64,000 nt of DNA, from assembly GCA_003339415.1 (NCBI GenBank), contig PDHQ01000140.1:24118-88117 (forward strand). The letters run 5' to 3'. Shown piece by piece: positions 1 to 12,610 of this stretch (the first letter of the stretch is position 1; the number at the start of each line of letters is the position of its first letter). The notes under the pieces are model-generated. The model did not search any database. It saw nothing but the letters and a program-made list of their open reading frames with translations, and was not told the DNA's origin. Both the position numbers and the translations under genes were made by a program. This stretch comes from Ophiocordyceps camponoti-saundersi (nom. inval.). Its lineage: Eukaryota > Ascomycota > Sordariomycetes > Hypocreales > Ophiocordycipitaceae.

Positions 1-507
1 AAATTTAAAAATAAATACTAAAAAAGCTTTAAGCTAATAAGAAAAATTTATAATTATAATAATATATAAAAAAAATATCTATTAGAAAATACTAATATAT
101 AAAAAAATATAATAAAATTAAAACTTAAGTTTTTTAATTATAACTTTATTAATTATAAATTTAATATATATAATAGCTAGCTAAGAATTAAAGCTAAAAT
201 AAGCTAAAAATAGCTTTAATATAAGTAAAATTTAATAGTATTTTATATTAAAATCTTATTTTTATATTTAGTTAGTAGTAAGAGAAGCTTTAATTAATAT
301 AAAGGTTTTATTATAGTAATTATAAAAATAAGCTAAGGTAAAGTTATAATTAAAGCTATTAAGAAAAGGAAAAAAAGGGGAGAGAAGCCCCCCTCCTAAG
401 CTAGCTATATACCTTACGCGATAACTAAGCGCTATCGGGAAGACCTAAATATATCCGCTATAAACCCCCTTATTTAGCTATAATTAATTATAAACTAATC
501 TCTTATA
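1..507 (+). mobile_element. T-family short LTR element, 3' part (copy T0, cut by window edge)
   Basis: This stretch matches the right-hand part of the two complete T copies at 28691-30448 and 36764-38505. It contains internal sequence up to about 297 and a complete right LTR at 298-507 (210 bp), which starts TATAAAGG and ends in CTTATA. The left LTR lies before the window. The sequence is AT-rich with almost no CpA/TpG, as expected from RIP, and has no coding capacity. A C-rich core near 385-470 survives because CpC and CpG are spared. Confidence 0.75.
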
Positions 508-640
508 ATTTTAATAGTTAAAATTATAATATATTAAATATTTTATTATATAATTATACTAAATAGTAATATATTAAGTAATAAGTATTATAAAACTTAT
601 TATAAATTTTCTTTTATAAATATAAGCTACGTAGTTTATA
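508..640. other. AT-rich RIPed spacer
   Basis: Low-complexity AT sequence between the T0 element and the first gene island. Composition changes sharply at about 640-660, where CA and TG dinucleotides reappear. I see no ORF and no recognisable repeat. Confidence 0.5.
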
Positions 641-915
641 TAATGTTAGTATTTTGCTTATGCCCTACTCCACGTGAGCTCACCACGTGACCTTCTTATT
701 CTGATAGATACCTTTTAGGATTCTGACATCGCGCCCACTCCCTAACACAGTGACACATACACATATTGTCCGACGGATACTTACTCACGAAACCTAACGC
801 CTTTGCCTACCTCTGCCTACCTGCCTACTAGCCAATCTATCCTACCCTATCCACAGATGCTTTCGCGTGTGACACGTCAAGCTGACGCTGCTAACACGCG
901 ACAGCTTCGCCGGTC
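641..915 (+). promoter_or_regulatory. gea1 upstream region with two CACGTG boxes
   Basis: This is the only non-RIPed DNA upstream of gea1, so it should hold the promoter and 5' leader. Two palindromic CACGTG motifs lie at 671-676 and 684-689, 13 bp apart, each followed by A. This is the core site bound by bHLH factors such as Cbf1-type or SREBP-type proteins. A pyrimidine-rich stretch (about 790-860), common in fungal leaders, precedes the ATG. Which factor binds is unknown. Confidence 0.5.
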
Positions 916-3900
916 ATGAAACGCGATGATCAGTCTCCGTCAGATGGCAGAGCCGCACTTCCTCTCGCCCAGGCGTGCGAAATTCCAAGGATGTCATACC
1001 GCAGTCGGCCCGTCTCTATTGCCGTCGACCCTATCTCCTTGGTTATATCTGAATGCATCTCAATAACATCGGCTATCCAGAAACATGCGCGATCGCCTCA
1101 CTCCTCGGTCTCGGCCATACTCGGTGGCAGTCCCAATCCCATTCAGCTGGTCACAGGCAGCGCGGTCCCTAGGTCTCGAAGTGGAAGTCCCGCTCCTTTG
1201 ACGCGCGTAGAAGATTGTGGCACCGACGTCAGTGCTGCAAATAATCGCTGGGGCCTCCGAGGACAGAGAGGGAAAAGCATGCAAGACAACCCAATGGTTA
1301 CGGGTTTTGGGAAACTTCGACATGCAATAGCAACTGTCAAGGGTGAGTTCGGGCAAGAAGCTGTTCTCGCGGGCCATTTTGCATGATTGACTCATGAAGC
1401 AGACATACATTCGCTCGACGCCCCGTCCTTACTTGCTCCGTTCCTACTAGTCCTGCAAGCGAAGGGCACGGCAGCTCCAATCACCATTCTTGCTCTCGGG
1501 GCCCTGAGAAAGTTCTTGGCATATGGCTTCATTGGAACCGAATCACCGCGTATTGCAGTGGCAATGCAGTCACTCTCAGCCGCAGTAACTCATTGCCAAT
1601 TTGACGTCAGCGACTCTGCCCAAGGCGAGGTCGTACTGCTCATGATATTGAACCTAATGGAGGACATGATGTCGGGGCCCGGAGGCTATATTCTCAGCGA
1701 CGAAAGCGTTTGCGATATGATGGGTCGTGGCCTGGCCATCTGCTCTCAGCCGCGCTTTTCCCCTGTCCTACGTAGGACGGCTGAGGCCTCTATGGTCAGG
1801 ATGTGTCAGATCATTTTTGAGGACGTGAAGCACCTGGAGGGAGCCGATGCATGGATCGACTCCAATAGGTCTGATCAGCGGTCGTGCAAGATGGAGCAGC
1901 TGGCGCCCATCTACCCTCATGCCAGGATTTGCCAGGAAAGCGGTGATGCGAACACACTGGCGCTTTCCACCAGTCGGCCACCTTCACTGGAACGCACATC
2001 TGCAAGCGGCCCCGAAAATACACAGTCGACGCCGTCGCCAGACGTTGGAAGTGACGAGGTTGACGATTCGCAGTCTATGGACCTGCAACCTTACTCCCTA
2101 CCGTCTGTTCGCGAGCTTTTCCGGGTCCTCGTCAATTTTCTCGACCCAAACGATCGCCAACACACTGACACAATGAGGGTAATGGCTTTGCGCATCTTGC
2201 ATGTCGCGCTTGAAGTATCAGGCCCATTCATCGCCCGCCATCCTACTCTCGCGGTTATAGTCGAGGACCGACTCTGCTGCTACCTCTTCCAATTGGTCAG
2301 AAGCGACAACATGGCGGTGCTGCAAGAATCATTAATTGTGGCCGGAACTCTCCTTGCGACGTGCCGGGGCATCCTGAAGCTCCAACAGGAGCTGTTCTTA
2401 TCATATCTGGTCGCTTGTCTTCATCCTACGGTCCCCATCCCTCGCGAAAGCGGTATCGATGCGTCGCTGTATTCCGACATACCAGAGACGCCAAAGTTGG
2501 TGAAGCAGCCGACGTCGCAACGTGGTAGTGGCCGTTCCACTCCTGTCTCGATAAAGGACAGGCAGAAACTCGGGCTGGAAGGTGGCGCCCGTAAACCCGA
2601 TGCTCGACAGGCTATGGTTGAAGCCATCGGTGTATTATCACGAATGCCAACCTTTGTCACGGAGCTTTTTGTTAACTATGACTGCGACGAGGACAGAGCC
2701 GACCTTTGCGAGGACTTGATTGGACTCCTATCCCGAAACGCTCTGCCGGACTCTGCCACATGGAGTACTACAAGTGTTCCGCCTCTGTGTCTGGATGCTC
2801 TATTGCGCTACATTCAGTTTCTGGCCGAAAGGGCGCAAGATACTCCTACACTGGAAAGATCGTTCCCCGATCCCGCTGAACTCAGAGAGGGGCGGCGACG
2901 AAAGAACATCATAGTTAAAGGGGCTAGCAAGTTTAATGAGAAGCCCAAGGTGGGATTGAGATACTTAGAGGCTCACGGCATTATTGCAGATGTTGGAGAT
3001 CCAGTGGAGGTAGCCACATTTCTCCAAGGCACGTCGCGTGTCTCCAAGTCCGTATTGGGCGATTTCCTCTCTAAGAGAGGCAATGAATCAATTCTGGGCG
3101 CTTTCATCGATCAATTCGATTTTTCCGATAAGAGGATAGACGAGGCCCTGAGAATCCTACTCGAGACGTTTCGATTACCGGGCGAGGCGCCTCTCATTGC
3201 ATCGATCGTCGAGTCCTTCTCGGAGAAGTACTGCCGTGACAGCACACCCGACGACGTTGCAAATAAGGATGCTGTTTTCATCCTGACATATGCCATAATC
3301 ATTCTGAATACAGACCAGCACAACCCTAACCTCAAGGCATCGAAACGCATGACGTTCGATGACTTCTCAAGAAACCTCAGGGGCCAGAACAGTGGGCAAG
3401 ACTTTTCTAGAAAATTTCTTCAGGACATATTCGACTCTATCCGGTCGAATGAGATCATCTTGCCTGATGAGCATGATAACAAGCATGCCTTCGACTATGC
3501 GTGGAGGGAACTACTCTCAAAATCAGGATCTGCTGGAATTCTCATTACTTGCGACACCAACATCTACGACGCCGACATGTTTTCTGCAACGTGGAAGCCC
3601 ATTGTTTCCACGCTCTCGTACGTTTTTATGTCCGCAACGGACGATGCTGTTTTCGCCAGGATAGTCGCAGGCTTCGACGACTGCGCTCGGGTTGCGGATA
3701 AGTACGAAAACACTGAAGTACTTGACCAACTGGTGTATTGTCTGAGCCTCATGAGCACCTTGGCCACCGAAATCACCTGCAATACGTCACTCAACACCGA
3801 GGTGCAAGTCGGCAGCGGCAGCGTCATGGTCAGCGAGCTAGCAGTGAAACTCGGAAGCAATTTTCGAGCACAGCTCGCAATGCTCGTACTCTTCCGCGTC

Positions 3901-6007
3901 GTGACAAACCGCGAGGCTCTGCTACGCAAGAGTTGGAAACAAGTACGTGTGTCATCCGCTATGGGGGGAGTGGAAAGGCCCACTGACATGCGTGTTGAAA
4001 GATCATCACCATCTGGCGGAACTTATTCGTCAATTCCCTGGTTCCATCCCTAGCATCTGCCTGCTGTCCGCCTTTTACCATTCCTTCGATCCCGCTGCAG
4101 ACGCCTTCTCAGACCATTGATAGGGCGACTCGATCTACAGAATCTGGGTTCTTCAGCGCCTTCACGTCTTACATCTCCAGTTATGCCGCCGACGACCCTC
4201 CGGAGCCTTCTGAAGAGGAGTTAGACAGCACGCTTTGCACGGTCGACTGCGTCAAGTCGTGCGACATGAGTACAGTCTTTCGCAATGTGATGTGAGTCGG
4301 AAGAAGGATCTACGATGCATTGGTGATGCTTATGGTAATCTAGGAATCTTTCGGCACAGTCAACGTTGAACCTGGCCCAGGCTTTGTTAGATCAGATACC
4401 CGAAAACGACCGTGTGGCTGTCATCAGCGTCAAGCAAGACTCTGTGCCTGCACCCCCTACCATCAATCAAGGTCCCGCCATATCATCCACTGCTTATGAT
4501 CCCAGCACAGTTTTCATATTGGAGTTCGTAACAATCCTAGCCACACGGGATGGAGCGTCGGTAGAGGCCGTAGGCAAGGATCTCTTCGATGTGCTACAGA
4601 CTCTCCTACGCGATTTCACCAACTGGCACCCCATCATTACATCCCGGGCAACCTTTTTTGCCCTCGTTATCCTCAAGCATGGATATGTGTGTCGTGACCA
4701 CTTTTTAACACCCGCCCCCCGAATGGTCGCATTGCTGAAGCTAAGGCATGATGCAGGATCACGACTTCATTAACGTGCCCTTCTTGCTCCATTCAATAAG
4801 CAGTCTTCCCCAAGATCTCCTATTCAGGGCATCGGAGATGATTCTCCAGGGCTTGGCGATCTGCACCGACCAGCCTGGACCGTTGAGGAGCGAAATGATG
4901 ACTTCGCCTGACTTCTGGGCAATCATGAGGGTGCTGGCCGGAAGCCCGGAGTCAGCGGCATTGGTCTTCCGCATTTTGGAAAAGGGCAGTATGGGCAGCC
5001 CCCCGGCTATCATGGCAGAGAATTACGAGCCAGCTGTTTCCTTGCTGGTTCACTTTGCCTCGGGCGCGAAATCTCACGAGCCAACTGGAGACAATGAAAG
5101 CGTCGCTGAACGCAAAATGACTAAGAACTCGTCCATGTGAGTACTTTTGCTTCTCAGTCGCTGACCCCGAAACCAACATTACTTCTTAGCGACAAGCAGT
5201 CCATCGAGCGAGCCTGCAAGGCTGTTGAAATGTTACACGGCATGACGGGCCGTATTCCTCAGCTAATGCATCAGTCCCATTTGGAAAGTAGCGAAGGTGC
5301 GTCGCTCGACAATCTCGACACTGATGTGTTTCTGATGCTTCGAACAGCTTGGGCTACTTACTGGCTTCCTATATTCCAAGCCTTGACAATGCAATGTACG
5401 AATCCGGTACGTGACGTGCGCCAACTGGCATATTCCGCTATGCAGCGCTCGCTACTCTCGCCAGAGCTAGCTTGTTCTGATGCCCAAGATTGGTCTGCTG
5501 TATTTGACAAAGTCTTGTTTCCGCTGGTTTTTCGACTGCTCAAGCCGGAGATTTTTTCTCTCGATCGGGAGGGGATGAGTGACATGCGGGTTCAATCTGC
5601 TTCTCTTCTATGCAAGGTGTTCTTGCAGTACCTTGTTCTCTTCTCCGACTGGAACGGCATGCTCGACTTGTGGATCAAGATTATAGAAGTTATGGACCGT
5701 CTCATGAACAGCGGGCAAGGAGATAGCCTGGTAAGTGTCGATAATGGACGGACTGGCGCCACGCTAATTCTGATACATACAGGAGGAGGCGGTGCGTGAA
5801 AATCTGAAGAATGTTATTCTCTACATGGCAAGCATTGGATGCCTGGCAATGACGGACACAGCCACAGCCGACGTTTGGGAGGAAACCTGGAAGCGGCTTG
5901 ACCGTTTCCTTCCTGACCTGCGAAGAGACCTTCTCGCAGACGAATTGCGGAAAGACGAGGTTACGTCAGAGGTGCAGGTCAAACAAGAGCTGGCTTCTTC
6001 AGACTGA
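916..6007 (+). CDS. gea1: ARF guanine-nucleotide exchange factor, Gea/GBF1 family (Sec7 domain)
   Basis: Eight exons give a continuous 1564-residue frame: 916-1342, 1403-3942, 4002-4291, 4344-4686, 4757-5136, 5190-5296, 5348-5730, 5783-6007. All introns are GT-AG, 51-70 nt. Each join restores the family pattern (VK/DIHSLDAP, VM/NLS, HGY/DHDF, SSE/AW). The N-terminal DCB region is followed by the HUS box N567-Y-D-C-D571, then the Sec7 domain at about residues 645-828 with FRLPGEAPLI. Its glutamic finger is E737, the residue that expels GDP from ARF. HDS helical repeats follow. In the family this protein activates ARF1 at the early Golgi for COPI coat formation. Length fits Gea/GBF1 (yeast Gea2 about 1460). 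M26 (position 991) is an alternative start. The 51-nt intron at 5297-5347 is a multiple of three without a stop, so it is easily missed. The gene converges on van1. Confidence 0.95.
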
Positions 6008-6191
6008 CGCGACTGAAAGAGCTTGCTGCGAGACGATAACGGACAAGGCTATTCGTAATTACAAAGGTTTCGGCGCTTTCAGAAAGACAATGGGTAGAAC
6101 CCTGATGTCTCTTCTCCAAAGGTAAAGGAAGACGAGGTGTAAAGTAGTAAGGAGGGGGCTAAAGCCTAAGTACCAGACTCTTTACTAAGTA

Positions 6192-7799
6192 TCATTGTAT
6201 TTTCGTGTCCCTTACTTGCTGTTTACTTAACAGGCTTTCGGGCTGGTGATATTCCTTTTGCTTGGAGATACCCTGCTTGTCCTTTTCCCATTCTTGATTC
6301 GCATTCTTGAACTCGTCTTTGATTCTTTGTTCTTTCTTCTGCTTTTCTTGTTCTTCCTTTTCGTGCGCGACTCGTTCCTGCTCCATTTCCTACATAAGGT
6401 CGCGTTCAAATTAGTAATGAGTTGATAAGCCAAATTGGGTAATGATATCAGAGACCGTACCTCCATGTGCCGCACGTCATCAACGCTGGGTTCGTAGAGA
6501 TGCCAGATGACATAGTGAGGTAAGCCGACGACAGTGTATTTCATAAGTCTGGCCATCTGTGCATTTGTCAGTCACGGGTTGCAGGGCGGCGGGAGTTCGT
6601 AACGTACCTTGCCGAACCCTTCCGTCTCGGCATGTTTCTGGAAGCTGAAAGCTGGGAAATGGACACCAGATCGGAATACCTTTGCCTTAGCCAATATGCT
6701 AACACCCCCAACACCATCAATCTCCATTTCCATATCAGGATCGCCATAGGGGTCGCGGAGGTATGCAAGGTGAGGCCGCCAGGTGGCGTATTCGGCATAG
6801 CCCTCGACGATGACTGCGTCTTCGTCCAGCGTGTCAGCCAGTGCAAGTGCCGTCTCGGACTCCTGCCACGAATTCAAGTCGTATGGTTGTTCGCCGCCGA
6901 GCCAGTCCGGAAGAGGTCGCCACACATCTGGAGCTACGTCAGAAAAAAAAAGCCAAGATAGTTCTCAATCGACGTACTCGGAACAATAACGTCCTTGTTA
7001 TGGCGCATGAGATCCTCGAGAATCGTGAACGGGGCAGTTTCGACGTCGACGTCGCGCCAATAAACCCAAGAATGATAGGGTCGTAGGGCCGCACTCAAGA
7101 GCCAATTTCTGGCCTGCGCCATCAATTTTCGTCGGCTTGCCTGAGCAGCGAATCCGTGGCGACTTTCCACGTCTTGGTTTACCTTCTGCCCGAAATCTTT
7201 CTCGATGATGGAGATTTCGCCGTACGGCTGCGAGGGGTTTGGGTCGTCCTGCAAAAGTTGGAGGTTTTCCGTTAAGACCTCCAATGTTCGATCTTTGGAG
7301 TCTGATACAAGGAAGGCGAGGTCAATCAAACGGTGGGGATAGGTGAAGTTCCGAAGGTGAGAGAAGAACATTTGGAGGTGCGCCTCGGCATCGCGCAATG
7401 GCACACAAAGTAGAATTCGTTCCTCACGCTCCCATCCACGAGCGGTGCCTTTGACGTTGGTCAAGTCATAGTATCGGACTGTCTCGAGTTCAGCGGCATC
7501 GCCGGCTAAAGTTGAAAGTCGAAAAAGGGTCGGCCGCAAAGGCCATGTCCAAAGGGAGAAGAGCAGGATAGCGGAGACGATGGCGCAGAGACGAAAGAAT
7601 AGTTTTCTCCGACGCCTGTTGGCGGGAGCAGAAGGCCTAGGCTGGAATCTAGAGCGTTATTTGCAATTAGAGAGAGACAGTCAGACGCCCGCCATGATAC
7701 AAGAAGGTCGTGATAAACAACTGACCTGTGAGGGGAAATGTCAAAGGTAGAGCTACGGGGATAGCCATTAGCAAAGCCGCTTCCCTGGTGCGGAGGCAT
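6192..7799 (-). CDS. van1: Mannan polymerase complex subunit Van1 (GT62 / Anp1-Mnn9-Van1 family)
   Basis: Read on the minus strand, five exons (7799-7726, 7648-6978, 6927-6608, 6556-6461, 6389-6192) give 452 residues; introns are 77, 50, 51 and 71 nt with GT-AG ends. It is a type II Golgi protein: a basic tail (RRRRK, 36-40), one membrane anchor (about 41-62), then a lumenal domain with ILLCVPLRDAE, the DXD-type metal-binding motif in YWRDVDVE (D224, D226), PYDLNSWQESE, and GLPHYVIWHLYEPS. It ends in a charged Lys/Glu-rich coiled coil. PLRDAE and PYDLNSWQES point to Van1 rather than Mnn9 or Anp1. In yeast Van1 pairs with Mnn9 in mannan polymerase I, extending the alpha-1,6 mannose backbone of N-glycans. 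A retrotransposon sits only 97 bp upstream of the ATG. Confidence 0.92.
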
Positions 7800-7895
7800 C
7801 GGCACTCGTGAACGGATGAAGGAGTAGGAGAAGATTGAATCGCAGCGTTCCCCTTGAGTGCGTACCCATGCCAGCACTGCTTTACTTTTCCTCGT
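7800..7895 (-). promoter_or_regulatory. van1 proximal 5' region left after the LTR-element insertion
   Basis: Only 96 bp of unique, non-RIPed DNA lie between the van1 ATG and the target-site copy AGGTA at 7896-7900. The sequence then passes into the LTR of the inserted element. If the original promoter was longer, its distal part now lies beyond 17043. No clear TATA element is visible in the remaining 96 bp. Confidence 0.6.
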
Positions 7896-7900
7896 AGGTA

Positions 7901-8104
7901 AGATGAACAGCTCTGTCACCTGACTGCCAAGGATAGCCTTAAGTAGCCACCAAAATAAGCAAAAAGGAAGGGTCCCATATATAGGAAGCAAAGCTAGTAT
8001 ATTATATATATTCTAAGAAGGCTCTAAGCTATCTATCTATACCTAAAATATAAGTATTATATCTATCTAACTAAGTTAAGTTATATAACCTATACTTACT
8101 ATTA
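7901..8104 (-). repeat. Left LTR (3' LTR) of the 9.1-kb element
   Basis: 204 bp, matching 16835-17038 throughout, with differences mostly C/T and G/A. The outer half (next to van1) keeps CA and TG, for example CTGTCACCTGACTGCC at about 7911. The inner half is converted to TA-rich sequence. Confidence 0.9.
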
Positions 8105-11100
8105 TATTTACTATTATATAAAGATAGTTTAAAATATTTATCCCTTTCTAAGATTAAGGAAAGAAAAGGAAGATAATAAAAGAAAGAGGAAAAGGAAAAA
8201 ATATATATAGATTAAGCTTTAGATAATAATCCCTTTACTTTTAACTAAACTTTATTAAGGCCTACCTTAATTTTACTATACTTAATATTTACTTTATTAC
8301 TTATTATTATTATATTCGCCTTTAAAAACGTTAAGTAATTTAAATTATCTTTAATTAATATAATTAGCGTATTTATCTTATTTTTTATAATTTTTAATCT
8401 ATTAGGGGCTTATATAAGAAAGCTTAAGTTATTAATTATATTAAGTATCTCTTAAGCGTAAGCTAATAATTTATAAATATAAGTTATAGTCCGCTTTAGG
8501 TTTAATTATATTTAGCTAGATAAACTCTTAAGTAAAAATTTAATAAAATAGTTACCTAAATCGATACTTTTTAGTATAAGTGCTTATCTCCTATATCTTT
8601 TCTTTACTTAACTTTTTACTATAATAGGGGGCTTAGTAATAGTAAAGTTTATTAAATTAAAAATTATAAGCTAAGGAGTAGCTTAGGGAGTTATCTATAT
8701 TATAAATTATAAATTAAGTTTATTCTAAGCTATAATTTTAAAATATAATATTTAAGTTATAATATATATTTCTTTTAAGGTAAAACCTAAAGCTAGTATT
8801 TAGGTAATAAGGCTTAATAATAATAATTATTTTTAAGCTATTATCGGCTATTCTAGCGCTAAGTATTTTTTAAGCTTTTTTTTAGAAAGCTTTCCTTTAA
8901 AAGGCTAAACTATTACTAATCTTTCCTTTATAATATATAAAAATTAAAATATAAACTTATTCTATTTATTAATTTAGTAATAAGTTTATCGATATATTAT
9001 TTTTAAGATAGACTAATAGAGATACTTAAAATCTTTTAAAAATATATTCTTAGCCGTAATTTCTAATCGCTTAAGGTATTCTAGCTTAAATACTAATTCG
9101 GGGAAATTAGTTAGTAAGTTAATAATATTTATATTAAGGAAATTAATAATAATATTAAATATTTAAATTAAGTATATAAATATAAAAGGGAATATTAGAA
9201 AATATTAAGTTATTATAATATCCTTAATTTTTTATATTTCCTTTATTTTTACCTTAAGCTAGGTAAGCTTTTAGAGCTATTATATAAATCTTATTATAAG
9301 CTATATAATTTACTATCTTATTATAGCTTAACTATATAAGGTATTACCTATTATTACGATAATAGCTAGCGATAGCTTCGTAAAAGCTAAATACGAAAGT
9401 TATATTTATTTTAATAAGTATTCTTTAACTAAGTAATATTTAGCTTACTTAAAAGCTACCTTAGCTTTAATAAAGAAGGTAGTAATTATAAGTCTAACTT
9501 TTAACTAAATAGGGTCCTTAATATTAGGTATATTTAAGTAGTTAAGTATTATCTATAAGTTAAGCTACGCCCTAAGGCGTTTATAAACTATTTTTCTATT
9601 TATTACCTTATTAGTAACTTATCTTAAGCTTTTAAATAGCTAATATAAGTTTTAAGGCTTTTTATATATTATAATATCGCCCTTTTTAAAGCCTATAATA
9701 AAGGGGATAAGGCTACTAAGGTTTATATAAGGGGGGATAGCTATAAGTATAAGATTTCTATCGGAAGTAAAGTTATCGCTTATTTTTATATTATCCTATA
9801 TTAATATATTAAAAAGCTCTTAATTTATAAGATTTAGTATAATATCGGTCGCTTATAGTAATATATTAATAAGCGTCTAGGAAATTATATTTACTAAGTA
9901 TACGATTATAAGTTAAAGCTACCTAGGTATATTATAATAAAAGGAAACCTTAATAGTAAGATAAGTTAAAATAAATATAATAGATATAAGAGAAAAAGGG
10001 TATATAAGAAAAAAAAGAGAAAAAAGAAATAACCGAAAAAGAAAATACTTAGGTTTAAGTTAGTAAAGCGAAAAAGTAAGTCCTTTTAAAATTATTATAA
10101 GCTAGCTAATATAGCTAATATCTACTAGTTATCGCTTTTTAAGTATTTAAGCTATATAAGGAAATACTTTAATAAAACTTAATAAAAGGTTAAGTTTATT
10201 ATACTCTTAATTATAATACTATTTATATATTAAATTATTTATAAGACTTTTCCTACTTATTAGTATAGCTTAAATAAGCTAACTTAAGTTAGCTATAGCT
10301 TAGTAAGTTTACTTTTCTTAGCTACGTATATAAGATTACCTAGCTTAAATCTAGCTATCCTAACTATTTTCTAATAATATCTATAGCTTTTAGCTTCTAG
10401 TTTAAATTTAGCCTTAACTAGGCCCCTCCGGTTAGAGGCTTTAGTAATATAATATAGAACTAAATTAGTATATTAACCTCCTATAAGCTATTTTACCTTC
10501 TTACTAGCTTTAAGAGCCTTAAAAACTTTTAAGGATAAAGTAAAGGGTAATAACTTATCTTACTATATACTATATAAGATCTTAGATAGCGAGAAGCTAA
10601 GTATTCGAACTATCTTATAATTTAGCTATTTTATAACTTTTAATAAGTAGTTTAATTAGGATAATTCCTTAAGCTTAGCTTAATTTAAAACTTATAAGAA
10701 GATTCGATTTATAACTTTAATAAGGCTAATATTTCGGTAAAACTTAGATAAAGCTAAGATATAAGTAACGCGTTAAGCTTTTAGGAAAGCGGCTACTTTT
10801 TTAGATAAGAAGGTAAACCTAGGGTTTAAGTATATAGCTATAAGTATAAAAGCTATAAAGTCTATTTAGTTCCGTAATCGAACTAAGGTTTCCGATATAC
10901 TTACTATCTAGTATACTATTAACTAAGTAAACTTTAAAAAGTAGTTAATAATAACTAGTATAAACTTAGCGCTATTACTAATAGTAGGGAATAGCTTAAT
11001 ATAGTTTATACTAATAACTTAAAATAGGGCGCTAATAATAATAAGTTAATTTAGTAACTTAAGTACGTAAAGTATAAAGAATAAATACTTAGTATAGCTT

Positions 11101-12369
11101 TTTATATAAGCTATAATATCTTAAGCTATATTTAGCTAGAAGATATAAGTAAAGAGTTATTTATATATTAGCTCTAAGCTAAAGTATCTTACTTTATTAT
11201 AAGCTTATCTTAGTACTTTAAGCACCTTATCTAATAAAAGGTAATACTACTAATCTCTAAATAGGTAGCAATATAAGAGGATATACCGCTTAGGGTATTA
11301 TCGAAAAGATAAGGCTTATCGTTTTACTTATACTAATCTAATCTAATCCCGAGGATTAGTTAATCTTCCCTTAGTTAGCTATCTAACTAGCTCCTTATAT
11401 TAGGTATTTTAAGTAAATCTAGCTAAAAATATAAAGGTATTAGGCTATCTTAGAGTAACTATTATTAGTATAAGTTCCTTAAGTAATTTCTATCCTATTT
11501 ATTATTATAATAATTTAAGGGTATCCTATTATAGTTAAGATAGCTTAGGTAAGGCTTATCTAAACTTATTTACTAGTAATATTTTAATCTTATTACCCCT
11601 TAAGTACTTAAGTAATTCTTTAAATCTAGTTTTTCTATCTTTCTATCTTTATAAGCCCTTACCTAAGTTAAAATAGCCGAAATTTATAATATTTAGAATA
11701 TTATAATTATTAGACGGGAATAAAGTCCGTAATAGGCCGTCTACTATAATATTTCTATCTCTAGAAATATATTTAAAGATAATATTAAGCTACTTTAACT
11801 TTATTACTTACCTAGTATAAATACCTTTATATTCTTCTACTTTTAAGAACTAAGTTAAAAGTAGGTAATTAGTAAAAATTACTAATAGCTAAATAGTATA
11901 AAAGAAGTGCTTATATTATCGGCAAAACTCGATAATAATATAAAATTCCCTCTTATATATCTTATAATTCCGCTAAGTTTTTATAAGTAGGAAGGAATTA
12001 TAAAAAATAAGCACCTTAACCTTATCTCTTTCCTATAATATAATATAGCTTATATTATATTTCGATATATTAATATAAACCCGCACTAGCTTATTAAGCT
12101 TAGAGCTATATATTATTATTATAACTTTAGCTATAAATTTTAAGATTATAAAAAAAAGGGCTTTATACGGGCCTTAAACGAAAGGTATATTCCTAGTAAG
12201 TTTAGTTAGAAGTTTAGAGAGCTCCGTATAGTTAGTAATCTATCTTCGATATAAGCTTATAGCTTTTAGGAAAGCTCGAACTTATTACTAATTTACTAGT
12301 ATAAGCTAGTCTTTAATCTTTTATAGCTAGCTAGGCTTTATTATAATCTAACCTCCTATATAATATACT

Positions 12370-12610
12370 TATCTAATAATAAGGATATTTATTATTCCTA
12401 GGAAAACCTTCTTAAAACTTAACTAAAGGAGAGCTTATAATAATCGCGGTAAGAAGTAATTTTTAATAAACTACTACTACTCCTTAAAGCTTATATATTT
12501 AGTAAAGATATCGTTAATATAGTTATCTAAGGGTATAATATAATTACTTTCTAAAAGTATTATTAGTAATAATAGCTTAGGTAAAGGTTTAGGTATAGCC
12601 TTAAAAGCTA
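12370..12610 (-). pseudogene. Relic of gypsy reverse transcriptase with mutated catalytic motif
   Basis: On the minus strand a frame can be followed through LDNYINDIFTKY, at about 12530-12495, then FKE, three stops, FLPRLL, LSFKK and FLG. This order (catalytic motif, then LSFKK, then FLG) is typical of fungal Ty3/gypsy RT. The expected Y-V-D-D reads Y-I-N-D. V to I and D to N both fit RIP-type G-to-A changes, and TpG to TpA accounts for the lost catalytic aspartate. The identification rests on short motifs, not a full alignment. Confidence 0.6.

Noticed and set aside
1060..1410. Minus-strand ORFs over gea1 exon 1 and similar ORFs over sla1, van1 and the TLC gene
   Set aside because: They are shadows of well-supported exons on the other strand and resemble no family.
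4040..4110. Apparent better reading frame in gea1 (LLSAFYHSF) suggesting a frameshift
   Set aside because: The annotated frame is open through the exon and keeps the expected spacing between LVP and IPLQTPSQ, so no frameshift is needed.
6192..7799. Assignment of the mannosyltransferase gene to MNN9 or ANP1
   Set aside because: Mnn9 has a TPMARFYQ-type start to its domain and Anp1 a YxDGKDIEGRFDYNSW-type segment; PLRDAE and EQPYDLNSWQES fit Van1.
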